Shown: in pieces, positions 1 through 7,232 of the stretch
Layout: the number at the start of each line of letters is the position of its first letter
Position numbering within the stretch: the stretch's first letter is position 1
NCBI GenBank assembly: GCA_028292145.1
Contig: JAQGMX010000309.1
Span: 1 to 11,075, forward strand
Direction of reading: 5' to 3'
Source of the DNA: Variovorax sp.
Lineage (GTDB): Bacteria; Pseudomonadota; Gammaproteobacteria; Burkholderiales; Burkholderiaceae_C
DNA: 11,075 nt
Notes under the pieces: model-generated
What the model saw: only the letters and a program-made list of their open reading frames with translations
Databases searched by the model: none
What the model was told of the DNA's origin: nothing
Position numbers and translations under genes: made by a program

Positions 1-1204
1 TCGCATCGGTGCTGGCGCCGACCAGCGTCGTGCGAAGGCCGAAGGCGGTGTTGGCGCGCATCGCGGCTTCGACGATCGGCGTGTCGGACGGCGTACGCCC
101 GCCCGGCCGGTCGCCGATCAGCCGCACCGAAGCCACGAGCGTCGCGACGCCCCAGCGCCGGTTCTCTTCGGCCACTGCCAGGTCGATCGCGCTGAGGATG
201 CGCCGCTCGGTGCGGGCCAGCGCGGGCATGCCATCGGAGCGGATGTCGACCGCCATGCGCGCCTGCGCGGCGATGGTGTTGACCGAACTGCCGCCCGACA
301 CCGTTCCGACCGTGAAGGTGGTGCGCGGATAGCCGGCCGGACGGATGTCGGCGATCTTCGCGATCGCGCGGCCCATGCCGTGGATCGCGCTCGGCACCTT
401 GCCGAAATCCGCGTAGCTGTGGCCGCCCGGACCTTCGAACGTCACCTGATGACGCCGGCTTGCCGTGCCGGAGACGATCACCATGCCGTCGCCGGCCGGC
501 TCCAGCCCGACCATGCCGTCGATGTCGCGGTGGTCGGCGAACAGGCGTTTCATGCCGCGCAGGTTGCCCAACTCCTCTTCGCCGACGCTGCCGACGAAAA
601 GCAGGTCGCCGACCGTGCCGATCTTGCTGTCGTTGAGCACCTTGATCCACGACAGCAGGACGGCCAGCCCGCGCGTGTCGTCGGAGATGCCCGGCGCGTA
701 CAGCCGGCCGTCGCGCTCTTTCACCTGAACGTCGGTTCCGGCGGGGAAAACGGTGTCGAGGTGTGCGGACACCAGCAGTTTCGGGCCGCGCCCCCGGCTG
801 TTCCCGGCGCCCTTGCGCAGGCCGATCACGTTGCCTTCGCCGTCGATATAGGCGTCAGAAAGGCCGACGGCCTTCATGCGGGCCAGAAAGGCTTCGGCGC
901 GCGCCTGTTCCCTGAACGGCGGCGCCTCGATCTCGGTCAGCAGCCGCAGGTCTTCGGTGGCGCGGGGATGGTCGGCCTTGACGGCTTCGAGCAGGTCGGC
1001 GACGGCGGGTGAGCCGAGCAGCCGCACGTAGGCCCGGTCGACTTCCGGCCGCACCGGCCAGGAGGCCGACGACGCGCCGCTGCGGCTCTCGACGCCGGGT
1101 TGCGCCCATGCGCCGGCGCACAGGCAGGCGCTCATCAGCAGGCCCGCGGACACGCGGCGGCACGACCAGCGCCGCGACGTTGCGCGCGGCCGTGCCAGCG
1201 TCAT
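1..1204 (-). CDS. Exported M20-family metallopeptidase, C-terminus cut by window edge
   Basis: Zinc-dependent hydrolase of the M20 peptidase clan, probably acting in the periplasm on small peptides or amidated amino acids; the substrate cannot be told. About 401 residues are visible. Residues 1-34 form a signal peptide (arginine-rich start, then a hydrophobic stretch ending AGAWA before Gln35). Metal-site motifs follow in order: SAHLDT (His148, Asp150), GISDDTRG (bridging Asp175), GEEELG (catalytic Glu209, ligand Glu210) and LEPAG (Glu235). A dimerisation-type insert with FEGPGGHSYADFG follows, then GTVSGGSSVNTIA. The last metal-binding His is expected beyond the edge. The start is chosen at 1204 because its ATG overlaps the rsmE TGA as ATGA, implying translational coupling; it is the last gene seen in the amgK-rsmE operon. 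The family is secure, the export prediction good, the specificity unknown. Confidence 0.86.
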   Translation of the reverse strand, partial: MTLARPRATSRRWSCRRVSAGLLMSACLCAGAWAQPGVESRSGASSASWPVRPEVDRAYVRLLGSPAVADLLEAVKADHPRATEDLRLLTEIEAPPFREQARAEAFLARMKAVGLSDAYIDGEGNVIGLRKGAGNSRGRGPKLLVSAHLDTVFPAGTDVQVKERDGRLYAPGISDDTRGLAVLLSWIKVLNDSKIGTVGDLLFVGSVGEEELGNLRGMKRLFADHRDIDGMVGLEPAGDGMVIVSGTASRRHQVTFEGPGGHSYADFGKVPSAIHGMGRAIAKIADIRPAGYPRTTFTVGTVSGGSSVNTIAAQARMAVDIRSDGMPALARTERRILSAIDLAVAEENRRWGVATLVASVRLIGDRPGGRTPSDTPIVEAAMRANTAFGLRTTLVGASTDA

Positions 1205-1959
1205 GCGCCGGCCCGGGCGGGCAAAGTCAGCGATGTCAGCGAAACAAGCGCAGCGAGACCGGCCGTTTCGGCGCGCAGCACGCGCGTTCCGAGCGTGACG
1301 GGCGCGAAGCCTTCGGCCAGCGCGCGGGCTTCTTCGCCGGCGCTCAGGCCGCCTTCGGGGCCGCTGAGCACGCGCCAGGCGCGCGAAGCCTCGTTGCCGG
1401 CGATCTTCCGACCGATGTCCTGTGAACCGGGCGCCAGGCTCAGGATCAGCCGCTGCGGCGCGTCGATGTCGCCGTCGTCCAGTGTGCCGATCCAGTCGGC
1501 GAACGCCCGCACCGGATGGATCACCGGCACGCGGTTGCGGCCGCACTGTTCGCAGGCCGCGATGGCGATGGCTTCCCAGTGCGCGCGCTTCTTCTCGGCG
1601 CGTTCGCCGACCAGCTTGAGCACGCCGTGCGCGCTCATCAGCGGCTGGATGCTGGCGACGCCGAGTTCGGTGGCTTTCTCGACCAGCCAGTCCATGCGCT
1701 CGTTGGCCGGCATGCCGGCCGCCAGATGCACGACGGCGCCGGCCTCGCGCTCGACCGGATCGTGCGCGCCGACGACGACCGTCACCTCGCTGCGGCCCAT
1801 GCGCTCGACCGTGGCCGCGTACTCGCCGCCGTTGCCGTCGAACAGCGTGAGCGCCTCGCCGGGCTGCATCCGCAAAACCTGGACATGGCGTGCGGCGCCG
1901 GGCGGCAGCGAAAGCGTGTCGCCGGAACGAAGCGCCACGGCGCAGAAGAAGCGCGCCAC
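1201..1959 (-). CDS. rsmE: 16S rRNA (uracil(1498)-N3)-methyltransferase RsmE
   Basis: Cytoplasmic SPOUT-class methyltransferase that uses S-adenosylmethionine to make m3U1498 in the decoding region of 16S rRNA. At 252 residues it has the usual family length. The N-terminal PUA-like domain carries HVQVLRM (25-31). The C-terminal SPOUT knot carries EKATELGV (94-101), EQCGRNRVP (137-145), the cofactor-loop motif SGPEGGLS (199-206) and LGTRVLRAETA (223-233). It starts with GTG at 1959, four bases after the amgK stop, and no clear Shine-Dalgarno is seen, so it is probably translated by coupling. Its TGA overlaps the ATG of the downstream peptidase. All three minus-strand genes probably share the promoter in front of amgK. 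The family call is secure. Confidence 0.95.
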   Translation of the reverse strand: MARFFCAVALRSGDTLSLPPGAARHVQVLRMQPGEALTLFDGNGGEYAATVERMGRSEVTVVVGAHDPVEREAGAVVHLAAGMPANERMDWLVEKATELGVASIQPLMSAHGVLKLVGERAEKKRAHWEAIAIAACEQCGRNRVPVIHPVRAFADWIGTLDDGDIDAPQRLILSLAPGSQDIGRKIAGNEASRAWRVLSGPEGGLSAGEEARALAEGFAPVTLGTRVLRAETAGLAALVSLTSLTLPARAGA

Positions 1960-1963
1960 CGCG

Positions 1964-3115
1964 TCAGACCCGGCCGTAGGCGAAGCCGACCTGCGCCTGC
2001 GTGCCTTCGATCTCGTCGATGGCGCGCAGCAACGGCGTCAGCTGGGTGTAGCGGCCGGCGGTTGCGCGGATGTAAGCGATGAAACGCGGCGTGTCGGCCA
2101 GGTACTTCGGCTTGCCGTCGCGCAGCGTGAGGCGCGCGAAGATGCCGGCGACCTTGAGATGGCGCTGCAGGCCCATCCATTCGACCGCGCGGTAGAAGGC
2201 GCCGAAATCCTCGTCGACCGGCAGACCGGCCTTGCGTGCCGCCTGCCAGTAGCGGACGGTGACGTCGAGCACGAAATCCTCGTTCCAGCTCAGGAAGGCG
2301 TCGCGCATCAGGCTGGCGATGTCGTAGGTGATCGGGCCGTGGACGGCATCCTGGAAGTCGAGCACGCCGAGCCGTTTCTGCGTGCTGCCGGGCGCGGGAA
2401 CCATCAGGTTGCGCGGCATGAAGTCGCGGTGCACGTAGACCGTCGGCGATGCGAGGTTGCTTTCGACGATCAGCCTGAAGCTGCGTTCGAGGCGCTCCTG
2501 GAGCTTGCCCTCGACGGCGATGCCGCGATGCCGGGTGACGTACCAGTCGGGGAACAGCGCCAGCTCGCGCTCCAGCAGTGCGCGGTCGTAGGGCGGCAGC
2601 ACGCCGGGTTTCGACGCGAGTTGCCAGCGGATGAGCTCGTCAATGGCTTCGTCATACAGCGGACGGCTGGCTTCGGCGTCGTCCGGGTCGATGACGTCGA
2701 GCATCGTCTGGTGGCCGAGATCGTCGAGCAGCAGGAAGCCGTTCTCCGTGTCCCAGTCGAGCACCTGCGGCGCGTGGGCGCCGGCCTCGCGCATCAGCTG
2801 CGCGACCTTCACGAAGGGTGCGCTGTCTTCCTGGGCGGGCGGCGCGTCCATCACGATGCGGGTCGGGGCGCTGCCGGCGTCGGGGCTCGACCGATCCGTG
2901 TCGATGCGGAAATAGCGGCGAAAGCTGGCATCGGCCGACGCCAGGCGCACGGTCTGCGGCAGCAGCCGCTGCGCCGGCACGATGCGCGCGAGCCACTTCG
3001 CGAAAGCGTCGCCGCGCGCCGGGTCGCTCCAGACGATGGGGGCCGTGGCGGCGGGCGTGTTTTCGGCAGCGTTGACGGGGGTGTCGCCAGCAGGCGGGAA
3101 CGAGGGTGCGGTCAT
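1964..3115 (-). CDS. amgK: AmgK-like aminoglycoside phosphotransferase-fold sugar kinase
   Basis: APH-fold kinase, 383 residues. The best match is the AmgK family, which phosphorylates the anomeric position of N-acetylmuramate and N-acetylglucosamine in a peptidoglycan recycling route found in many non-enteric proteobacteria. ASFRRYFRI (64-71) is the glycine-loop-like region, FLLLDDLG (127-134) the hinge, VHRDFMPRN (228-236) the catalytic loop with Asp231 and Asn236, and VLDFQDAVHG (251-260) carries the metal-binding Asp253. The divergent position beside lptD is the one known for amgK in Pseudomonas and Burkholderiales. The usual partner murU (nucleotidyltransferase) does not follow; rsmE does. 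The N-terminus has about 25 low-complexity residues before the conserved part, but no other in-frame start is evident there. The fold is certain; the exact substrate is inferred. Confidence 0.85.
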   Translation of the reverse strand: MTAPSFPPAGDTPVNAAENTPAATAPIVWSDPARGDAFAKWLARIVPAQRLLPQTVRLASADASFRRYFRIDTDRSSPDAGSAPTRIVMDAPPAQEDSAPFVKVAQLMREAGAHAPQVLDWDTENGFLLLDDLGHQTMLDVIDPDDAEASRPLYDEAIDELIRWQLASKPGVLPPYDRALLERELALFPDWYVTRHRGIAVEGKLQERLERSFRLIVESNLASPTVYVHRDFMPRNLMVPAPGSTQKRLGVLDFQDAVHGPITYDIASLMRDAFLSWNEDFVLDVTVRYWQAARKAGLPVDEDFGAFYRAVEWMGLQRHLKVAGIFARLTLRDGKPKYLADTPRFIAYIRATAGRYTQLTPLLRAIDEIEGTQAQVGFAYGRV

Positions 3116-3282
3116 GGATAATCGATTCTACAAATCCGCCTCACGCGGGCACTGCGCAATTCGCCACCTCCGTGTGGTGCCTGGCGCCCCCGTTCCCAGA
3201 TCTCTCCGATCTCTTCGACGATCCTGACGACGCTGCCCATGTCTGAATCCAACCGTCTTCGCGCCTGGCGCGCCCGCTCCGA
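3116..3282. promoter_or_regulatory. Divergent intergenic region between amgK and lptD
   Basis: These 167 bases separate the two divergent operons and must hold promoters for both. The amgK side has a candidate -10. On the lptD side I find no convincing sigma-70 hexamer pair and no sequence close to the sigma-E consensus that drives lptD in enterics. Three GATC motifs fall close together around 3199-3222, and a 15-codon reading frame starts at 3239. Confidence 0.6.
3125..3130 (-). promoter_or_regulatory. Candidate -10 box of the amgK operon
   Basis: Read on the minus strand the hexamer is TAGAAT, one mismatch from TATAAT. Only nine bases separate it from the amgK ATG, so a start site at normal distance would give a leaderless or nearly leaderless mRNA. 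No convincing -35 sits 16-18 bases upstream; a TTGCGC is present but 23 bases away. It lies in the only AT-richer patch of the divergent intergenic region. Confidence 0.4.
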
Positions 3283-3286
3283 ATGA
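3239..3286 (+). CDS. Possible leader peptide overlapping the lptD start
   Basis: A short frame, ATG at 3239 to TGA at 3284-3286, encodes 15 residues (MSESNRLRAWRARSE). Its stop overlaps the lptD ATG at 3283 as ATGA, the same junction used elsewhere in this window for coupled genes. The lptD frame has an in-frame stop at 3244-3246, so lptD cannot start further upstream. No good Shine-Dalgarno is seen before either ATG. It could be a coupling leader, or chance in GC-rich DNA. Confidence 0.3.
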   Translation: MSESNRLRAWRARSE

Positions 3287-5733
3287 GCCGGTCCATCCGG
3301 CGCCCTTCGCGCCCGTCACGTCCCTCGCGCCCTCCGCTGCCTTTGGCTTTGCTGACGCTGGCGCTGATCCCGGTGCTGAGTCCGACGTCCGCACAGGCGC
3401 AGGGCGCTCCCGGCAGCCCCGAGACCGCCTGGATCGGCATGCCGCTCACGCTGCAACGCACGCCGGCGCTGGTCGAAGTCATTCCGCAGGCCCAACGGGC
3501 CCAACGGCCGAACTTCGTCTCCGGCGACAGCATCACCGGGCGCCCCGACCTCGAAACGGTGATCCAGGGCAATGCGTCGGTGCGCCGCGGCGATACCGTC
3601 ATCACCGCCGATCGGCTGGAGTATTACCAGCCGGACGATCTGGCCAAGGCCCGCGGCAACGTCCGCGTCAATCAGGCCGGCAACATCTACGAAGGTCCCG
3701 AGCTTGAACTGAAGCTCGAAACCTTCGAGGGCTTCTTCAACAACGTCCGCTACCGTTTTCTCGAGACCGGCGGCCACGGCGACGCGGAGCGCATCGATTT
3801 CGTCGACGCCAACGTGTCGGTCGCGCGCAGCGCCACCTACACCACCTGCCGCATCGAGGACTATCCCGGCTGGATGCCCGCCTGGCTGCTGAGCGCGGCC
3901 ACGCTGACCACCGACACCGAGGAAAACGTCGGCGTCGCGACCGATGCGCGCATGAGTTTCATGGGCGTCACCACGCCTGCGTTTCCTTCGCTGAGCTTCC
4001 CGCTCAACAACCAGCGCAAGAGCGGGCTGCTGCCGCCGCTGTTCGGCGTCGACAGCGTCAACGGCATCGAGCTGCTGCAGCCGTACTACTGGAATATCGC
4101 GCCCAACCGCGATGCCACGCTGTATCCGACGTTCATGAGCAAGCGCGGCGTCAATGTCGGCAGCGAGTTCCGGTATCTGGAAAGCGCCTATCGGGGCACG
4201 CTGCGCCTCGACTACATGCCCAGCGACACCCTGCGCGACCGCGATCGCTGGGGCATCTGGACCAGCCACAACCAGTCCTTCGACCCGAAACCGTTCGGAC
4301 TCGACAGGCTGACCGGTACGCTGACCATTAACCGCGTGAGCGACAACGACTACTGGCGCGATTTCTCGCGCACGCCGACGCTGTCGTCGCGGCTGCTGCC
4401 GTCCGAGGGCTCGCTTAGCTGGGCCAAGGGCGACTGGAGCGGCCAGTTCCGGGCGCTGAAGTACCAGACGCTGCAGTACGACCTGTCGCCGATCGTGCCG
4501 CCCTATGACCGGCTGCCGCAGCTCACCGCCAACAACACCAAGTACGACCTGGGCGGTTTCGATGTCACGACATCGCTCGACTACACCCGGTTCAGCGCCA
4601 GTCAGCTCTACGCGCCGCTGCTCAACGGCATCAAGCAGCCCGACGGCGAGCGCGCGTTCGGGCAGGTGGCGGTCAGCCGGCCGTGGATCACACCGGCGAG
4701 TTTCGTGATCCCGAAGGTGATCCTGAATTCGACCGCCTACCAGTTCGATTCCCCGCTGGCCGGTGGTGCCACGTCGGCGACCCGCACCCTGCCGACCTTC
4801 AGCCTAGACAGCGGGCTGGTGTTCGAGCGCGATGCCAACTTTTTCGGCCGGGCCTTCCTTCAGACGCTGGAGCCGCGCGCCTACTACGTTCGCACGCCCT
4901 ACCGCGACCAGAGCCAGCTGCCGGTCTACGACAGCGCGGCCAACGACTTCAACTTCGCGACCATCTACACGGAGAACGCGTATTCCGGCAACGACCGCAT
5001 CTCCGACAGCAACCTGCTCACGCTCGGCGTCAGCACGCGGCTGATCGACCCGGACAGCGGCATCGAGGCGGCGCGCTTCGGTGTCGCCCAGCGGCTGCGT
5101 TTCGCCGACCAGAAGGTCACGCTGCCCGGCGTTCTTCCGGTCACCGACCGGTTGAGCGACGTGCTGCTCGGCGCCCAGATCAACTGGACGCCGAAGTGGA
5201 GCCTGGACACCACCGTCCAGTACAACCCCGATTCGCAGCGCTCCGAGCGCACCACGGTGAGCACGCGGTACAACCCGGCGCCGTACCACAACCTCAACCT
5301 GGCGTTCCGCTACCAGGCGGACACCACGCCGTTGGTGAACGACGGCAGCAAGTCGATCGACATGGGTTTCCAGTGGCCGCTCAACGACTTTTGGGGCGAC
5401 AAGGGCAAGGTTCTGCCGGCCGGCAAGGGGGCCGGCGGCGGACGCTGGTACGCGGTGGGCCGTCTCAACTACAGCCTGAAGGAAAGCCGGCTCACCGACG
5501 GCGTGATCGGCGTCGAATACGATGGCTGCTGCTATATCGGGCGCATCGTGCTGGAACGTCTGACGACCGGACAGGTCTCAACCAACACGCGGATCATGTT
5601 CCAGCTCGAATTCGTCGGCTTCGCCAGCGTCGGCACCAGCCCGTTGCGCACCCTGACGCAGAACATCCAGCGCTACCAGCCCCTGCGCCAGCCTGGAGGC
5701 GACATGACGAGCCGCTTCACCCAATACGACTAA
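3283..5733 (+). CDS. lptD: LPS-assembly outer-membrane protein LptD (OstA/Imp)
   Basis: Outer-membrane beta-barrel that, with lipoprotein LptE, receives LPS from the periplasmic LptA bridge and places it in the outer leaflet. It has 816 residues, normal for the family. Residues 1-40 form a signal peptide with an Arg/Pro/Ser-rich start and the end SAQA. The OstA/LptA-like jellyroll spans about 75-165, seen as GDSITGRPDLETVIQGNASV, ITADRLEYY and YEGPELELKLE. The barrel follows, with KSGLLPPLFG near 246 and the C-terminal YDGCCYIGR motif. Only three cysteines are present: Cys189 (TTCRIEDYPGW) and the adjacent Cys749-Cys750. Cys189-Cys750 would correspond to one interdomain disulfide of the E. 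coli protein; the equivalent of the first E. coli cysteine is missing. It is first in the lptD-surA-rsmA operon. Confidence 0.97.
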   Translation: MSRSIRRPSRPSRPSRPPLPLALLTLALIPVLSPTSAQAQGAPGSPETAWIGMPLTLQRTPALVEVIPQAQRAQRPNFVSGDSITGRPDLETVIQGNASVRRGDTVITADRLEYYQPDDLAKARGNVRVNQAGNIYEGPELELKLETFEGFFNNVRYRFLETGGHGDAERIDFVDANVSVARSATYTTCRIEDYPGWMPAWLLSAATLTTDTEENVGVATDARMSFMGVTTPAFPSLSFPLNNQRKSGLLPPLFGVDSVNGIELLQPYYWNIAPNRDATLYPTFMSKRGVNVGSEFRYLESAYRGTLRLDYMPSDTLRDRDRWGIWTSHNQSFDPKPFGLDRLTGTLTINRVSDNDYWRDFSRTPTLSSRLLPSEGSLSWAKGDWSGQFRALKYQTLQYDLSPIVPPYDRLPQLTANNTKYDLGGFDVTTSLDYTRFSASQLYAPLLNGIKQPDGERAFGQVAVSRPWITPASFVIPKVILNSTAYQFDSPLAGGATSATRTLPTFSLDSGLVFERDANFFGRAFLQTLEPRAYYVRTPYRDQSQLPVYDSAANDFNFATIYTENAYSGNDRISDSNLLTLGVSTRLIDPDSGIEAARFGVAQRLRFADQKVTLPGVLPVTDRLSDVLLGAQINWTPKWSLDTTVQYNPDSQRSERTTVSTRYNPAPYHNLNLAFRYQADTTPLVNDGSKSIDMGFQWPLNDFWGDKGKVLPAGKGAGGGRWYAVGRLNYSLKESRLTDGVIGVEYDGCCYIGRIVLERLTTGQVSTNTRIMFQLEFVGFASVGTSPLRTLTQNIQRYQPLRQPGGDMTSRFTQYD
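3301..3336 (+). repeat. Imperfect 9-base tandem repeat in the LptD signal peptide
   Basis: Four consecutive 9-base units encode Arg-Pro-Ser three times and then Arg-Pro-Pro, in the charged start of the signal peptide. The units differ mainly at synonymous positions (TCG/TCA/TCG, CCT/CCG/CCC, CGC/CGT), so the duplication is old or the protein sequence is kept while the DNA drifts. Confidence 0.6.
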
Positions 5734-5735
5734 AC

Positions 5736-7232
5736 ATGAAATTCACCCCCAGTCTTCGCGCACTTCGTGTCGCTTCGCCAACCCCCTTGCAGGGGGCAAC
5801 ACCAGCGGTCCGGCGGAGCCGGTTCCGCGGTGTTCTTGGCTTGACGGCAACGGGCGCCGTGGCGCTCACTACCGCTTTCCTTGTCACCGGTGTTCAGGCG
5901 CAGGGGCTGGGGTTGCGTCCGCCGGGCGGCGGCGGGATCACGGACATCATGCGCATGGGGGTTTCGCCGACCGTGCCGCGTGCCGATGCGCCGCAGCCGA
6001 CGGGTCAGCGCGCGGCCGAATTCATCGTCGCGCTGGTGAATTCCGAGCCGATCACCAACACCGAAGTGCAAAGCCGCGTCGAGCGCATCGTGCGCGAGAA
6101 CCCTGAAGCGGCGCAGCGCATGCCGCGCCCCGAACTGACGCGGCTGGTGCTGGAACGCATCATCGCCGAGCGCGCCCAGCTGCAGCTGGCCAAGGAAAAC
6201 GGCATCAAGATCGACGACATCGCGATCGATCAGGCCGAAGAAACCGTGGCGCGCCAGAACCAGATCACGGTGCCGGAACTGCGTCGGCGCGTGGTCGCAG
6301 AAGGCATGTCGCAGTCGGAATTCCGCACCGACCTCAAGAATCAGCTGCTTCTGACCCGTCTGCGCGAGCGTGAAGTCAACAGCCGCGTGAAGATCAGCGA
6401 CGTCGAGGTCGACCAGTATCTGCAGGAACAGCGCAATGCGGCCAAGCCGCAGGAAATCAACCTCGCGCAGGTGCTGGTCGTCGTGCCCGAGAACGCGACC
6501 GAAGCGCAGATCGCCACGGCGCAGCAGAAGGCTCGCTCGATCGCCGATCGCGCCCGTTCCGGCGAAGACTTCGCCAAGCTGGCGCGCGAAATGTCCGATG
6601 CACCCGATCGCGCAAGCGGCGGCGTGCTTGGCCTGCGCGCCGTCGACCGTTATCCGCCGCTGTTCGTCGAGGCGACGCAGACCACTGCGGTCAACGGCAT
6701 CGCCGGCCCGGTCCGTTCGCCGGCCGGCTTTCACGTCCTCAAGGTGCTGGCCAAGGCGCAGCAGGGCGGCATCGGCGAAGGCACGGTCACGCAGACGCAG
6801 GTCCGCCACATCCTGCTGCGCACCGATGCCCAGCGCAGCACCGCGCAGGCGATCGAGCAATTGGCCGAGTTCAAGCGCCGCCTGCAGGCCGGCACGGCAA
6901 ATTTCGCCGGTCTGGCGCGCGACAACTCGCAAGACGGCAGCGCCAAGGACGGCGGCGAGCTGGGCTGGACGCGGCCGGGCCAGTTTGTGCCGGAATTCGA
7001 GGAAGTGGTCGAGCGGCTCGCGCCGGGACAGGTCAGCGATCCGGTCGTGACGCGTTTCGGCGTCCATCTGATCGAGGTCGAAGGCCGTCGCGAGTCGCAG
7101 CTGACCCAGGCCGAACTGCGCGAAGCCGGACGCAACGCACTGCGCGAAAAGAAGACGGATGAGGCGTTCGAAACCTGGACGCAGGAAGTGCGTGCCCGCG
7201 CCTACGTCGAATTCCGCGAAACCCCTCAGTAA
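5736..7232 (+). CDS. surA: Periplasmic chaperone and peptidyl-prolyl isomerase SurA
   Basis: Periplasmic chaperone that carries unfolded outer-membrane proteins, LptD among them, to the BAM complex. It has 498 residues, somewhat longer than the 428 of E. coli. Residues 1-55 form an unusually long signal peptide ending GVQA before Gln56. The SurA N-domain spans about 93-232 (FIVALVNSEPITNTEV). The first parvulin domain is about 240-340 (LAQVLVVVP, SGEDFAKLAREMSD, GGVLGLRAVD, SPAGFHVLKV). The second is about 352-450 (VRHILLRTD, FAGLARDNSQDGSAKDGGEL, GVHLIEVEG). A short C-terminal helix completes the fold. The ATG lies two bases after the lptD stop with no evident Shine-Dalgarno, so coupling is likely. 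Codons about 7-35 carry a palindromic repeat in frame. The TAA overlaps the rsmA ATG by one base. Confidence 0.96.
   Translation: MKFTPSLRALRVASPTPLQGATPAVRRSRFRGVLGLTATGAVALTTAFLVTGVQAQGLGLRPPGGGGITDIMRMGVSPTVPRADAPQPTGQRAAEFIVALVNSEPITNTEVQSRVERIVRENPEAAQRMPRPELTRLVLERIIAERAQLQLAKENGIKIDDIAIDQAEETVARQNQITVPELRRRVVAEGMSQSEFRTDLKNQLLLTRLREREVNSRVKISDVEVDQYLQEQRNAAKPQEINLAQVLVVVPENATEAQIATAQQKARSIADRARSGEDFAKLAREMSDAPDRASGGVLGLRAVDRYPPLFVEATQTTAVNGIAGPVRSPAGFHVLKVLAKAQQGGIGEGTVTQTQVRHILLRTDAQRSTAQAIEQLAEFKRRLQAGTANFAGLARDNSQDGSAKDGGELGWTRPGQFVPEFEEVVERLAPGQVSDPVVTRFGVHLIEVEGRRESQLTQAELREAGRNALREKKTDEAFETWTQEVRARAYVEFRETPQ
5755..5840. repeat. REP-like palindromic element inside the surA signal-peptide coding region
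   Basis: Two hairpins lie back to back. The first has arms CCCCCT (5782-5787) and AGGGGG (5791-5796) with loop TGC. The second spans 5798-5834: outer arms AACACC and GGTGTT, then GCGG and CCGC after one bulged A, then inner arms CCGGC and GCCGG around loop GGA. The left flank, CACTTCGTG (5761-5769), is itself a small palindrome. From memory this pattern resembles dispersed intergenic repeats of Comamonadaceae genomes, which I cannot verify here. It is read through in frame and adds roughly 20-25 residues to the n-region of the signal peptide. Exact ends are uncertain. Confidence 0.7.

Noticed and set aside
1118..1135. A lipobox-like MSAC in the M20 peptidase leader
   Set aside because: The match is poor and the leader continues to a clear AWA cleavage site, so a soluble exported protein is more likely.
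1100..3121. A 673-codon open frame on the plus strand opposite amgK, rsmE and the peptidase start
   Set aside because: It is the antisense reading of three confidently identified genes; GC-rich codon bias opens such frames, and its translation shows no recognisable domain.
3316..4269. A 317-codon minus-strand frame inside lptD
   Set aside because: Antisense shadow of the LptD N-terminal part, with Ala/Arg/Asp-rich low-complexity sequence.
4683..5735. Upstream extension of the surA frame through the second half of lptD
   Set aside because: The frame is open by chance out of phase with LptD; the ATG at 5736 directly follows the lptD stop and is followed by a signal peptide.
5730..7067. A 445-codon minus-strand frame opposite surA
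   Set aside because: Antisense shadow; SurA motifs on the plus strand are unambiguous and no family is recognisable on the other strand.
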